Positions 43,732 to 52,218 of a DNA stretch of 64,000 nt are shown piece after piece (position 1 is the stretch's first letter; every line of letters begins with the position of its first letter). Under the pieces are notes generated by a model. It did not search any database. It saw only the letters and a program-made list of their open reading frames with translations, and was not told the origin of the DNA. The DNA is taken from the NCBI RefSeq assembly GCF_947495205.1, contig NZ_CANLXV010000001.1, positions 372,001 through 436,000 on the forward strand. Direction: 5' to 3'. Source of the stretch: an uncultured Polaribacter sp. (GTDB taxonomy: Bacteria > Bacteroidota > Bacteroidia > Flavobacteriales > Flavobacteriaceae). The position numbers and the translations under genes are program-made.

Positions 43732-44004
43732 CTATTGCAAATACTTTTTATCCACGTAAAAAGTACCAAAAGGAATTACAGAACAGGCTAAAACAATAAT
43801 TAAAGTTTTAAAATTCCATTTCATTTGTTTTTGAATAACAATTGCTAAAACAATATACAGCATAAATAAAAGTCCATGTGGCATACCCAACATTTTTACA
43901 TAAGTAACATCACCTTGTAAATATTTTATAGGAACTGCAATAAAAAGTAACAATAAGTAAGAAACTCCTTCTAAAAAACTAATAATTCTAAATGTTTTTT
44001 TCAT
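43732..44004 (-). CDS. DUF3817 small membrane protein
   Basis: A 90-residue protein with three hydrophobic segments and the DUF3817 features FLEGVSYLLLLFIAVPIKY and MPHGLLFMLYIVLA. The function is unknown. It is inserted on the opposite strand between moaD and moaE. Confidence 0.85.
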   Translation of the reverse strand: MKKTFRIISFLEGVSYLLLLFIAVPIKYLQGDVTYVKMLGMPHGLLFMLYIVLAIVIQKQMKWNFKTLIIVLACSVIPFGTFYVDKKYLQ

Positions 44005-44087
44005 GTTGATAGTTTTGTTTTTTTTGGTACAAAGAGGTTAAGTTTCGCTATTCAGTTTTACATAACAAAAATACGAATTTGTTTTCC

Positions 44088-44095
44088 TATTTTTG
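44088..44095 (+). promoter_or_regulatory. -7 element TATTTTTG ahead of moaE
   Basis: An exact TANNTTTG match lies 31 bp before the moaE ATG. No -33 match was seen. Confidence 0.5.
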
Positions 44096-44126
44096 TTGAA
44101 ATTGAATTTATTTAGGGGTTAAAGAA

Positions 44127-44549
44127 ATGCAAAAAACAAGTATAAAAATTACATCAGAAAAACTAGATTTACAAGATTGTTATGCGTTTGTAGAAGACGA
44201 TACTTGTGGCGGAATTGCAGCTTTTGTAGGCACTGTTAGAAATGATACAGAAGGTAAAGAAGTAAAACAACTCGATTTTTCTACCTACAAACCTATGGCA
44301 ATTAAAGAAATGCAAAAAATTGCAGATTTGGCCTTAGAAAAATTCGACATAAAAAAAATTGCCATACATCATGCAGAAGGCATGTTACAAATAGGCGCTA
44401 TTCCTGTAATTATTACCACATCTTCTAAACATAGAAAAAACGCTTTTTTAGCGTGTGAATTTGCCATAGATACTTTAAAAGAAACAGTTCCAATTTGGAA
44501 AAAAGAATATTTTTCAGATGGCGAAGTTTGGGTAAATGCACATCCATGA
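44127..44549 (+). CDS. moaE: Molybdopterin synthase catalytic subunit MoaE
   Basis: The 140-residue protein shows GGIAAFVGTVRNDTEGK, LDFSTYKPMAIKEM, IHHAEGMLQIGAIPVIITTSSKHR and the C-terminal VPIWKKEYFSDGEVW, all MoaE signatures including the active-site lysines. It works with the MoaD-like protein at 43387. Other moa genes are not in the window. Confidence 0.95.
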   Translation: MQKTSIKITSEKLDLQDCYAFVEDDTCGGIAAFVGTVRNDTEGKEVKQLDFSTYKPMAIKEMQKIADLALEKFDIKKIAIHHAEGMLQIGAIPVIITTSSKHRKNAFLACEFAIDTLKETVPIWKKEYFSDGEVWVNAHP

Positions 44550-44560
44550 TTTTAGTTTGC

Positions 44561-44588
44561 AGTTCTAAGTTCTAAGTTCTCAGTCTTC
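44561..44588. repeat. Imperfect 7-bp tandem repeat (AGTTCTA)n
   Basis: Four successive units read AGTTCTA, AGTTCTA, AGTTCTC, AGTCTTC just after moaE. The region 44550-44715 otherwise shows nothing recognisable. Another 7-bp microsatellite begins 175 bp further on. Confidence 0.6.
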
Positions 44589-44715
44589 GGTATTGAGTCT
44601 TAAAATTGCAGTTATTTTATTATTTTAGTTTCAAAATTTCAAAGTCTGTCAGTTTAAGTGATTTCGATTTTTTATCGCAATTGTAGCGAGAACATTTTAA
44701 AATTTTTATCAATTT

Positions 44716-45846
44716 TTAATTGAGTAAAGTTGCAAAAACGCTGTTTTTTATTTTTCTTAAAAACCAAAAACCAAAAACCAAAAACCAAAAACCAAAAACC
44801 AAAAACCAAAAACCAAAAACCAAAAACCAAAAACTAACAGCTCTCCTACTTTGTAGCCATAAATAAAATTGTAAACCAAATAAAATTGCACCTGCCAATA
44901 AATGTACAGCTTGTGTACCAAAAGGAATTTCTGCATAATACATTAAAATTCCTGTAATTATTTCTAAGAAAATTAAGAAAACAATCCAATTTACCAGTTT
45001 AAAACCTAAATTTTTAATCTGATTTAAATAGAACATTCCTAAATTAACCAATACAATAGCAATGGTAAAAGATCTATGAAAGTAAAATTTAAAACTAGGG
45101 TTTAATAAGCTTAGGTTTTTATTTTCGAAACCAAATAGTTTAACCTGCTCATCTATAAACTGCCTTACTTGTGTGCCCATTGCAATTTGTATCAAAGAAA
45201 AAATAACAGATATTAAAAGCAATTTGTTAAAAAGAGCGTCATATATATAGGTTTTTGTATTAGAAACAATAAATTTTAAACGTAATAAAAGTGCAATTAT
45301 AATTAAACCTACCACCATGTGTATGGTAATAATAGTTGGTGTTAAATTGCTGTCTACAACTGTTTTTCCTAACCACGCTTCAAAAAGCATTAAGAAAAAA
45401 GCAATAAAAGCAAGTATTGGTATTTGTTTGTTTTCTTTTCTAAAAAGAAAAGCTCCGTAAATTAAAAATAAAAACACAAAACCAGATAAAACAGACGCCA
45501 AACGATTTATGTATTCTGTCCAGGTATGAAATTTATTAAATATGTTGTAATCGTGTTTGGTGTATTTAGCCCAATTTTTACTATAAAAAGTAGTTGCTGT
45601 GTTTACATCATGTTCTGCAACATATAAAGTTTCATCTTTAATAATAATGTATCCTTTTTTAAAGGTTGTGTTGGGTTTCCAGGTTATTTGTTCTTCAGAA
45701 GTTGGTGGTATATAATACCCAAAACATTTGGGCCAATCAGGGCAGCCCATTCCAGAACCTGTCATTCTTACAACAGAGCCTGCTAGAAAAATTAAATACA
45801 CAGAAATTATAGCAATTTGAACAATTTTTGGGAATCTTTTTTTCAT
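44716..45846 (-). CDS. ctaA: Heme A synthase (CtaA/COX15) with a repeat-encoded C-terminal tail
   Basis: CtaA oxidises heme O to heme A in the inner membrane. About eight helices and the family motifs are visible: LAGSVVRMTGSGMGCPDWPKCFG, FHTWTEYINRLASVLSG (His ligand) and IHMVVGLIII, HRSFTIAIV, QAVHLLAGAILFG. The start at 45846 is chosen because the upstream in-frame TTG at 45864 lies in a -7 element. The normal core seems to end near LQSRRA; it is followed by FWFLVFG repeats encoded by ten CCAAAAA units, then RKIKNSVFATLLN. The tail is unlike the rest of the family. Confidence 0.92.
   Translation of the reverse strand: MKKRFPKIVQIAIISVYLIFLAGSVVRMTGSGMGCPDWPKCFGYYIPPTSEEQITWKPNTTFKKGYIIIKDETLYVAEHDVNTATTFYSKNWAKYTKHDYNIFNKFHTWTEYINRLASVLSGFVFLFLIYGAFLFRKENKQIPILAFIAFFLMLFEAWLGKTVVDSNLTPTIITIHMVVGLIIIALLLRLKFIVSNTKTYIYDALFNKLLLISVIFSLIQIAMGTQVRQFIDEQVKLFGFENKNLSLLNPSFKFYFHRSFTIAIVLVNLGMFYLNQIKNLGFKLVNWIVFLIFLEIITGILMYYAEIPFGTQAVHLLAGAILFGLQFYLWLQSRRAVSFWFLVFGFWFLVFGFWFLVFGFWFLRKIKNSVFATLLN
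44764..44833. repeat. Ten perfect tandem copies of the heptamer CCAAAAA inside ctaA
   Basis: The unit recurs every 7 bp without error for 70 bp. On the coding (minus) strand three units give seven codons (FWFLVFG). Seven is not a multiple of three, so gain or loss of one or two units shifts the reading frame of the ctaA C-terminus. Confidence 0.97.
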
Positions 45847-45861
45847 GTAAAAACCTTTTTG

Positions 45862-45869
45862 CAAAGATA
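45862..45869 (-). promoter_or_regulatory. -7 element TATCTTTG ahead of ctaA
   Basis: An exact TANNTTTG on the minus strand, 15 bp before the ATG at 45846. Confidence 0.6.
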
Positions 45870-46279
45870 CCTATAAATAAGTTTTTTAAAAAAAGGACAT
45901 GGCTTTTTTTGCTATGTAAAAATGTTCTAAATAGCCTAATAAAAACCCTATTTATAAGTAAAATTAATGTTAATTATAAGTGAATTTAATGTTTAATGTT
46001 TTTCTATAAACGTTAAACGCTTAATTTTTTTTCGGTTTGCTAACTTTTTTAAGAATGTCAGTAATAGCAATAAGTTTGCGTTTTTTACACTTGTAATATA
46101 TTGAAAACTAAATACTTGTAGAAATGTTAAAATTTTAGATTTTTTAAATATTTTTTGCTTTTGTTAAAAACTTCAAGGGATTTGTGAATAACTATGACTT
46201 TCTTTTTGGAACAAAAAAAGCCATCTTTGTAGAGGTGGTATTTAACCATTTATTAACTTAGAACAAATACCTTTTTATC
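45870..46279. other. Upstream region of nrdBA with a 22-bp direct repeat and weak -7 match
   Basis: This 410-bp gene-free stretch contains two near-identical units beginning TTATAAGT at 45952 and 45974 (22-bp period, consensus TTATAAGTRAAWTTAATGTTWA). A near match to the -7 element, CATCTTTG, lies at 46222-46229. I see no NrdR box and no ORF. The direct repeat is a candidate binding site, but its position far from the putative promoter leaves this open. Confidence 0.4.
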
Positions 46280-47554
46280 GTGGAAATTACTCAAATAATT
46301 AAGCGAGATTACCAAACCAGTAATTTCGAATTAGACAAGATTACTCGGGCTATAGAAAAAGCCATGCTTTCTGTAGACAACGGATCAAGAGAAGATGCTC
46401 TTGCAATTACAAATATTGTGAATGGTACCTTATTAGAAAGGAAGTTAAAAGAACCCAATTATGTGCCAACTGTAGAGCAAATTCAAGATATTGTAGAATT
46501 TAAGTTAATGGATAGCCCATTTCATGATGTGGCTAAAGCTTATATTTTATATAGAGATGAGCAAAACAGAAGCAGAAAAAAGAATATTTTCGAAAAAAGA
46601 TTAAATCTTAAACCTTATGATTATCCAGAATTAAATGAATATGTAGATGCTATTAGACATTCGTATTGGATTCATACAGAATTTAATTATACAAGCGATA
46701 TTCAAGATTTTAAGGCAGGTTTAAGTGAAGTAGAAAAAAGTGCCATTAAAAATACCATGTTGGCAATTTCTCAAATAGAAGTAGCTGTAAAAACTTTTTG
46801 GGGAGATATTTATAAGAAAATGCCAAAACCAGAAATTGGTTCTGTAGGTGCTACATTCGCAGAAAGTGAAGTAAGGCACCATGATGCATATTCACATTTA
46901 TTAGAAATTTTAGGATTAAATAACGAGTTTAAAAACTTGAAAAAAAATCCTGTAATTATGCGACGTGTAAATTACTTAGAAGGAGCACTTAAAAATGTAA
47001 ATAGCGAGGATAATAAAGAGTTTTCAGAATCTATTATTTTGTTCTCATTGTTTATAGAACATGTTTCTTTGTTTTCTCAGTTTTTAATAATAATGGCTTT
47101 TAACAAACATAGAAACAAATTAAAAGGTATTTCTAATGTAGTAGAAGCAACATCAAAAGAAGAACAAATTCATGGAGACTTTGGTATTGATGTAATTAAA
47201 ATTATTAAAGCAGAAAACCCAGATTGGTTTGATGAAGCACATGGTTTATTAGTACAAGAAACATGTAGAGAGGCATTTATTGCAGAAAGTAAAATAATCG
47301 ATTGGATTTTTGAGAAAGGAGAATTAGACTTCTTACCAAAAGATGTAATTAAAGAATTTATCAAAAATAGATTCAACAAATCTTTAGCTAGCATTGGTGT
47401 AGATCAAGTATTTGATGTAGATGAAGCTTTATTAGCAGAAACAGATTGGTTTGATGATGAAATTATTGGAACCAAACACGGAGATTTCTTTGTAAAAAGA
47501 TCTATAAATTATAGTAAAAGAACTAAAAGTATTACTAGCGACGACCTATTTTAA
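46280..47554 (+). CDS. nrdB: Class I ribonucleotide reductase small (radical) subunit with N-terminal ATP-cone
   Basis: The 424-residue protein starts with a GTG. Residues about 1-97 form an ATP-cone (VEITQIIKRDYQTSNFELDKI-like start, AIEKAM, TVEQIQDIVE), and the ferritin-like radical-subunit fold follows. Metal-ligand candidates are E167, E197/H200 (ESEVRHHDAY), E260 (FIEH) and E295/H298 (EEQIH), with Y204 in the radical-tyrosine position. ATP-cones normally sit on NrdA; the NrdB version is known from flavobacteria such as Leeuwenhoekiella blandensis. Cofactor metal cannot be read from sequence. The nrdA gene follows 21 bp later. Confidence 0.95.
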   Translation: MEITQIIKRDYQTSNFELDKITRAIEKAMLSVDNGSREDALAITNIVNGTLLERKLKEPNYVPTVEQIQDIVEFKLMDSPFHDVAKAYILYRDEQNRSRKKNIFEKRLNLKPYDYPELNEYVDAIRHSYWIHTEFNYTSDIQDFKAGLSEVEKSAIKNTMLAISQIEVAVKTFWGDIYKKMPKPEIGSVGATFAESEVRHHDAYSHLLEILGLNNEFKNLKKNPVIMRRVNYLEGALKNVNSEDNKEFSESIILFSLFIEHVSLFSQFLIIMAFNKHRNKLKGISNVVEATSKEEQIHGDFGIDVIKIIKAENPDWFDEAHGLLVQETCREAFIAESKIIDWIFEKGELDFLPKDVIKEFIKNRFNKSLASIGVDQVFDVDEALLAETDWFDDEIIGTKHGDFFVKRSINYSKRTKSITSDDLF

Positions 47555-47575
47555 ACCACCACCTCATTATAACCT

Positions 47576-49357
47576 ATGAACCTGAACGAAACAAAAACAG
47601 CAACAGAACTTACTGAGCACGAAAGACTAATTCAAGCAAGAAATACAGCGCGAAAAGAAATGCTTAAAAATAAAAACCAACCAGAAATTGAATGGCTAAC
47701 AGAAAACAGTCGTAAATTTTTAGAATCGGGTTATTTAACACAAGGCACAACGCCAGAACAAAGAATTCGCGAAATTGCAGAAAATGCAGAACGTATTTTA
47801 AAGAAAGATGGTTTTGCAGACAAGTTTTACAAATACATGGCTGCAGGTTATTACTCATTAGCATCGCCAGTTTGGTCTAATTTTGGTAAAAAAAGAGGTT
47901 TACCAATTAGTTGTTTTGGTTCGCATGTAGCAGATGATATGGGAGATATTTTATTCTCTCAATCAGAAGTAGGTATGATGTCTAAATTAGGTGGAGGTAC
48001 ATCAGGTTACTTTGGTAAATTAAGAGAAAGAGGCGCAGATGTAAAAAATAATGGTTCATCATCTGGTTCTGTACACATTATGCAATTGTTTGAAAAAATG
48101 GTTGATGTAGTTAGCCAAGGTTCTGTAAGAAGAGGTCGTTTTTCACCATATTTACCAGTAGACCATCCAGATATTAAAGAATTCTTAGAAATTGGTACAG
48201 AAGGGAATCCAATTCAAGAATTAACCCATGGTGTAACTGTTGGTAACCAATGGATGGAAGAAATGATTGCTGGCGATGTAGAAAAAAGAAGCATTTGGGC
48301 AAAAATTTTACAAAGAAGAGGAGAAATTGGGTATCCTTATATATTGTTTAGAGACAATGCAAACAATGGCACTGTAGATGTTTATAAAGACAAAAATCAT
48401 GAGATTTACGCAAGTAACTTATGTACAGAAATTATGTTACCCTCTAATGACGATTGGTCTTTCGTTTGCTGTTTATCTTCTATAAACGTATTGCATTATG
48501 ACAAGTGGAAAGATACAGACGCAGTAGAAACACTTACCTATTTCTTAGACGCCGTAATGGAAGAATTCATTACCAAATTAGAAGTATTTAAAGTATCAGA
48601 AAACAGAGACGATCAATTTACCTTCCGTTTTATGGAAAAAGCCTACAACTTTGCCAAAGACAACAGAGCATTAGGTTTAGGCGCTTTAGGGTGGCACTCA
48701 CTTTTACAATCTAAAATGTACGCCTTTGATAGTGCAGAAGCTTATGATTTAAACAGTGAAATCTTTAAAGTAATCAAAGAAAAATCTTACAAAGCTTCTG
48801 AAGAAATGGCAAAAGAATATGGTGAGCCAGCAGTTTTAAAAGGTTATGGCAGACGTAATGCAACCTTAAACGCAATTGCACCAACAACATCGTCTGCATT
48901 TATTTTGGGGCAAGTATCTCAAGGAATAGAGCCAATTTGGTCTAATATTTATGTAAAAGATATTGCAAAAATTAAAACCACTATTAAAAACCCTGTTTTA
49001 GAAAAACTTCTAGAAGAAAAAGGACACAATACAACAGAAATTTGGAGAAGTATTAGAGATAATGATGGTTCTGTGCAACACTTAACCATTTTATCAGACC
49101 ACGAAAAAGAAGTCTTTAAAACCTATTCAGAAATAGATCAAAACGTAATTGTATATCAAGCAGCAAACAGACAAAACCACATAGATCAAGGGCAGTCTAT
49201 TAACATTATGGTGCATCCAGATATGCCAATTAAAGAAGTAAATGCAGTATACATTAACGCTTGGAAATTAGGAGTAAAATCTATGTATTACCAACACAGT
49301 ATGAATGCTGCACAAAAATTTAAACAAAAGAAAGAATGTGCATCTTGTGAAGGATAA
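47576..49357 (+). CDS. nrdA: Class I ribonucleotide reductase large (catalytic) subunit, without ATP-cone
   Basis: NrdA reduces ribonucleoside diphosphates. The 593-residue protein starts directly with the helical part of the reductase and lacks the N-terminal ATP-cone of longer relatives. Active-site residues C113 (LPISCFGS), N281/C283/E285 (ASNLCTEIMLP) and the C-terminal redox pair C588/C591 (ECASCEG) are present. Activity control is therefore expected to come from the NrdB cone. A terminator-like hairpin and the tandem array follow. Confidence 0.96.
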   Translation: MNLNETKTATELTEHERLIQARNTARKEMLKNKNQPEIEWLTENSRKFLESGYLTQGTTPEQRIREIAENAERILKKDGFADKFYKYMAAGYYSLASPVWSNFGKKRGLPISCFGSHVADDMGDILFSQSEVGMMSKLGGGTSGYFGKLRERGADVKNNGSSSGSVHIMQLFEKMVDVVSQGSVRRGRFSPYLPVDHPDIKEFLEIGTEGNPIQELTHGVTVGNQWMEEMIAGDVEKRSIWAKILQRRGEIGYPYILFRDNANNGTVDVYKDKNHEIYASNLCTEIMLPSNDDWSFVCCLSSINVLHYDKWKDTDAVETLTYFLDAVMEEFITKLEVFKVSENRDDQFTFRFMEKAYNFAKDNRALGLGALGWHSLLQSKMYAFDSAEAYDLNSEIFKVIKEKSYKASEEMAKEYGEPAVLKGYGRRNATLNAIAPTTSSAFILGQVSQGIEPIWSNIYVKDIAKIKTTIKNPVLEKLLEEKGHNTTEIWRSIRDNDGSVQHLTILSDHEKEVFKTYSEIDQNVIVYQAANRQNHIDQGQSINIMVHPDMPIKEVNAVYINAWKLGVKSMYYQHSMNAAQKFKQKKECASCEG

Positions 49358-49382
49358 ACACATTTTTATAGTAAAAGTTCGT

Positions 49383-49420
49383 AAAAAAGAGGAAAGCAGT
49401 AATGTTTTTCTCTTTTTTTT
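49383..49420 (+). terminator. Terminator-like hairpin after nrdA
   Basis: A purine/pyrimidine stem (AAAAAAGAGGAAA with TTTTTCTCTTTTTT) and a long T tract lie 26 bp after nrdA. A second A/T-rich hairpin occurs at about 49450-49482. Confidence 0.6.
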
Positions 49421-49502
49421 TTTGAAGCCATTTCCAGCTTTCACTACTCGCTTTTTTTGTTTGAAAAAAACAAAAAAGAGCTCAAACAAGCCGTTCAATC
49501 TG

Positions 49503-50612
49503 GGCTAGACTTGTTTGCCAACATTAGTTTTCTATCCGCAAACTTGTCCTGTTGAAAGCATCTCAAGCAAGAGTTCATAAAACCTCGAAAAGATGTATTC
49601 AGCATAACAAACTGTGTAGAAAAAGAAACACACCTAAATTTTTGTCACGCTAAAAACTATTTATACAAAACTGATTCATATTGTAAAGCTAAGCTTGTCT
49701 GCAAACATTAGTTTTTTATCCGCAAACTTGTCCTGCTGAAAGCATCTCACGCAAGAGTGCATAAAACCCCAAAAAGATTCTTTCAGAATGACAAAATGTG
49801 AAGAAGTAAAAACTCACACAAAGTTTTGTCACGCTGAAAGCTATTCACACAAAACTGATTCATAATGTAAAGCTAAGCTTGTCTACAAACATTAGTTTTT
49901 TATCCGCAAACTTGTCCTGCTGAAAGCATCTCACGCAAGTATTCGTAAAACCTCAAAAAGATGCATTCAGCATAACAAACTATGTTGCAACAGAAATACA
50001 CCCAAATTTTTGTCCCGCTGAAAGCTATTTACACAAAACTTAGCGATAGAGTATAGCCAAATTTGTCTATAAGCATTAATTTTCTATTCGCAAACTTGTC
50101 CTGCTGAAAGCATCTCACGCAAGAGTTCATAAAACCTCAAAAAGATGCATCCAACATAACAAACTGTGTTGAAGAAGAAACTCACACAAAGTTTTGTCCC
50201 GCTGAAATCTATTCACGCAAAACTGAGCCATACCATAAGGCTAAGCTTGTTTGCAAGTATTAATTCTTTATCTGCAAACTTGTCCTGCTGAAAGCATCTC
50301 ACGCAAGAGTTCATAAAACCTCAAAAATATGCTTTCAGAATGACAAACTGTGTAGAAGAAGATACACACCTAATTTTTTTGCCCCGCTTAAAGCTATTCA
50401 CACAAAACTGAGCCATACCATAAGGCTAAGCTTGTTTGCAAGTATTAATTCTTTATCTGCAAACTTGTCCTGCTGAAAGCATCTCACGCAAGACTTCGTA
50501 AAGCCTCAAAAAGATGCTTTCAGAATAACAAACTGTGTAGAGGAAGAAACACACCCAATTTTTTGTCACGCTAAAAGCTATTCATACAAAACTGGGCCAT
50601 ATCTTAAAGCTT
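49503..50612. repeat. Tandem array of six 184-bp non-coding units
   Basis: The anchor AACTTGTCCTG recurs at 49541, 49725, 49909, 50093, 50277 and 50462, a period of 184 bp (once 185). Units are diverged by scattered substitutions but collinear. Each unit has an internal second copy of the motif TTGTC-NN-GCTGAAAGC about 98 bp after the first, and an inverted partner (CTGAAAGCATCT ... AGATGCTTTCAG; perfect 12-bp arms in the last unit, degenerate in others). No ORF of significant length runs through either strand. The array fills the space between nrdA and dgt; 50613-50822 holds only AT-rich sequence with a start-less 33-codon open frame. Confidence 0.95.
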
Positions 50613-50822
50613 TTTACAGCATAACCTGTGTAACAAATAAGAATAAAAAAATCAGAAGAAATTAAAAAGAATAAATCAACAACAAAATATGAAATTATTA
50701 GAGAATTAGATAAACAAGAAAAACTTGGTTTAGGCTAAAGATTTCGTATTTTCGAACTTTGGTATTTTCAAAGAACTTAAACAGTTTTATAGATGAAAAT
50801 ATCATAATAAATTTAGCATATA

Positions 50823-52160
50823 ATGAACTGGGAACAACTTCTTTCTTTAAAACGTTTTGGCGACACACAAAAACGCTACAGAATAGCACAAGACGAAACA
50901 CGTTTAGGTTTCGATGTAGATTTTGATAGAATTATATTTTCATCAGCATTTAGAAGTTTACAAGATAAAACACAGGTAATTCCACTTTCTGAAACCGATT
51001 TTGTGCACACACGTTTAACACATAGTTTAGAAGTTTCTGTAGTGGGTAGAACTTTGGGTAGAAGAGTAGGTAAAGTGTTGTTAGAACGCCATCCAAACCT
51101 AGCAAAATTAGGCTATACTTTTAACGATTTTGGAGCTATTGTAGCAGCAGCTTCTGTAATGCACGATATTGGAAATCCGCCTTTTGGGCATTCTGGAGAA
51201 AAAGCTATTGGAGAATATTTTAAATCTGCAAATGGCGCAAAATATAAAGAACAATTAACAGCAAAAGAATATCAAGATTTAATAGATTTTGAAGGCAATG
51301 CAAACGGATTCAAAATTTTAACAGAATCTAGAGCAGGCATTTCTGGTGGCTTACGCTTAAGTTATGCAACTTTAGGTGCTTTTATAAAATATCCCAAAGA
51401 AAGTCTTCCAAAAAAACCTACAAATCATATTTCAGATAAAAAGTATGGCTTTTTTCAATCAGAAAAAACCGATTTTTTAGAAGTTATGACAGAATTAGGA
51501 ATGTTGCAAAAAACCACAAAAGACATTTCTTTTTACAGACATCCTTTAGCATATTTGGTAGAAGCTGCAGATGATATTTGTTACACCATAATAGATTTTG
51601 AAGACGGTATTAATTTAGGTTTAATAGAAGAAGAATTTGCCTTAGAATACATGATTAAGTTGGTAAAAGATACCATAGACATTAAAAAATACCATTCTTT
51701 ACCGCACAAAACAGATAGAATAAGTTATTTACGTGCTTTAGCAATTGGTGTTTTAATTAACGAGGCAGTAGCAATCTTCTTAAAAAACGAAGAAAGCATT
51801 TTAAATGGCACTTTTAACAAATCTTTGTTAGATAAATGTAAGTATGAAGCACAGATTAACGACATATTAAAAATTAGTGTTGCTAAAATTTATAACAGTA
51901 CAGAAGTTGTAGAAAAAGAAGTAGCAGGCTATAGAATTATAGCAGATTTATTAGACGTATTTGTTACGGCATTAAACAACAGGCATAACAACACGCCTTC
52001 TAGTTTTGATAGTTTGGTACTAAAATTAATGCCAGAAGAATACAAAACGCAAACCAATAATTTGTATAACAGAATTATGCAAGTTTGCAGTTATGTTTCT
52101 AGAATGTCTGACAGTTATGCCATTAAAATGCACAAAAAATTAACAGGTAACATTATTTAA
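50823..52160 (+). CDS. dgt: dGTP triphosphohydrolase
   Basis: Dgt hydrolyses dGTP to deoxyguanosine and tripolyphosphate and so counteracts ribonucleotide reductase. The 445-residue HD-domain protein has FRSLQDKTQVIPL, DFVHTRLTHSLEVSVVGRTLGR (His ligand), VMHDIGNPPFGHSGE (HD) and YLVEAADDICYTIIDFEDG. It lies downstream of nrdBA, separated only by the tandem array. Confidence 0.95.
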   Translation: MNWEQLLSLKRFGDTQKRYRIAQDETRLGFDVDFDRIIFSSAFRSLQDKTQVIPLSETDFVHTRLTHSLEVSVVGRTLGRRVGKVLLERHPNLAKLGYTFNDFGAIVAAASVMHDIGNPPFGHSGEKAIGEYFKSANGAKYKEQLTAKEYQDLIDFEGNANGFKILTESRAGISGGLRLSYATLGAFIKYPKESLPKKPTNHISDKKYGFFQSEKTDFLEVMTELGMLQKTTKDISFYRHPLAYLVEAADDICYTIIDFEDGINLGLIEEEFALEYMIKLVKDTIDIKKYHSLPHKTDRISYLRALAIGVLINEAVAIFLKNEESILNGTFNKSLLDKCKYEAQINDILKISVAKIYNSTEVVEKEVAGYRIIADLLDVFVTALNNRHNNTPSSFDSLVLKLMPEEYKTQTNNLYNRIMQVCSYVSRMSDSYAIKMHKKLTGNII

Positions 52161-52177
52161 GAGTAAGATATAATACT

Positions 52178-52185
52178 TAAATTTG
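52178..52185 (+). promoter_or_regulatory. -7 element TAAATTTG ahead of the beta-propeller gene
   Basis: An exact TANNTTTG match lies 33 bp before the ATG at 52219. Confidence 0.5.
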
Positions 52186-52218
52186 GTTTCCTTTTTAAAT
52201 TATAAATAATTAAGTCAT

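Noticed and set aside
45847..45864. TTG start for ctaA at 45864
   Set aside because: It overlaps the minus-strand TATCTTTG element; the ATG at 45846 is adequate.
49503..50612. CRISPR array
   Set aside because: The units are 184 bp long and repeat as a whole; there are no short identical repeats with unique spacers and no cas genes.
50633..50738. Short Lys-rich open frame ending KYEIIRELDKQEKLGLG
   Set aside because: It has no ATG, GTG or TTG start and no recognisable homology; it may be a gene remnant but cannot be supported.
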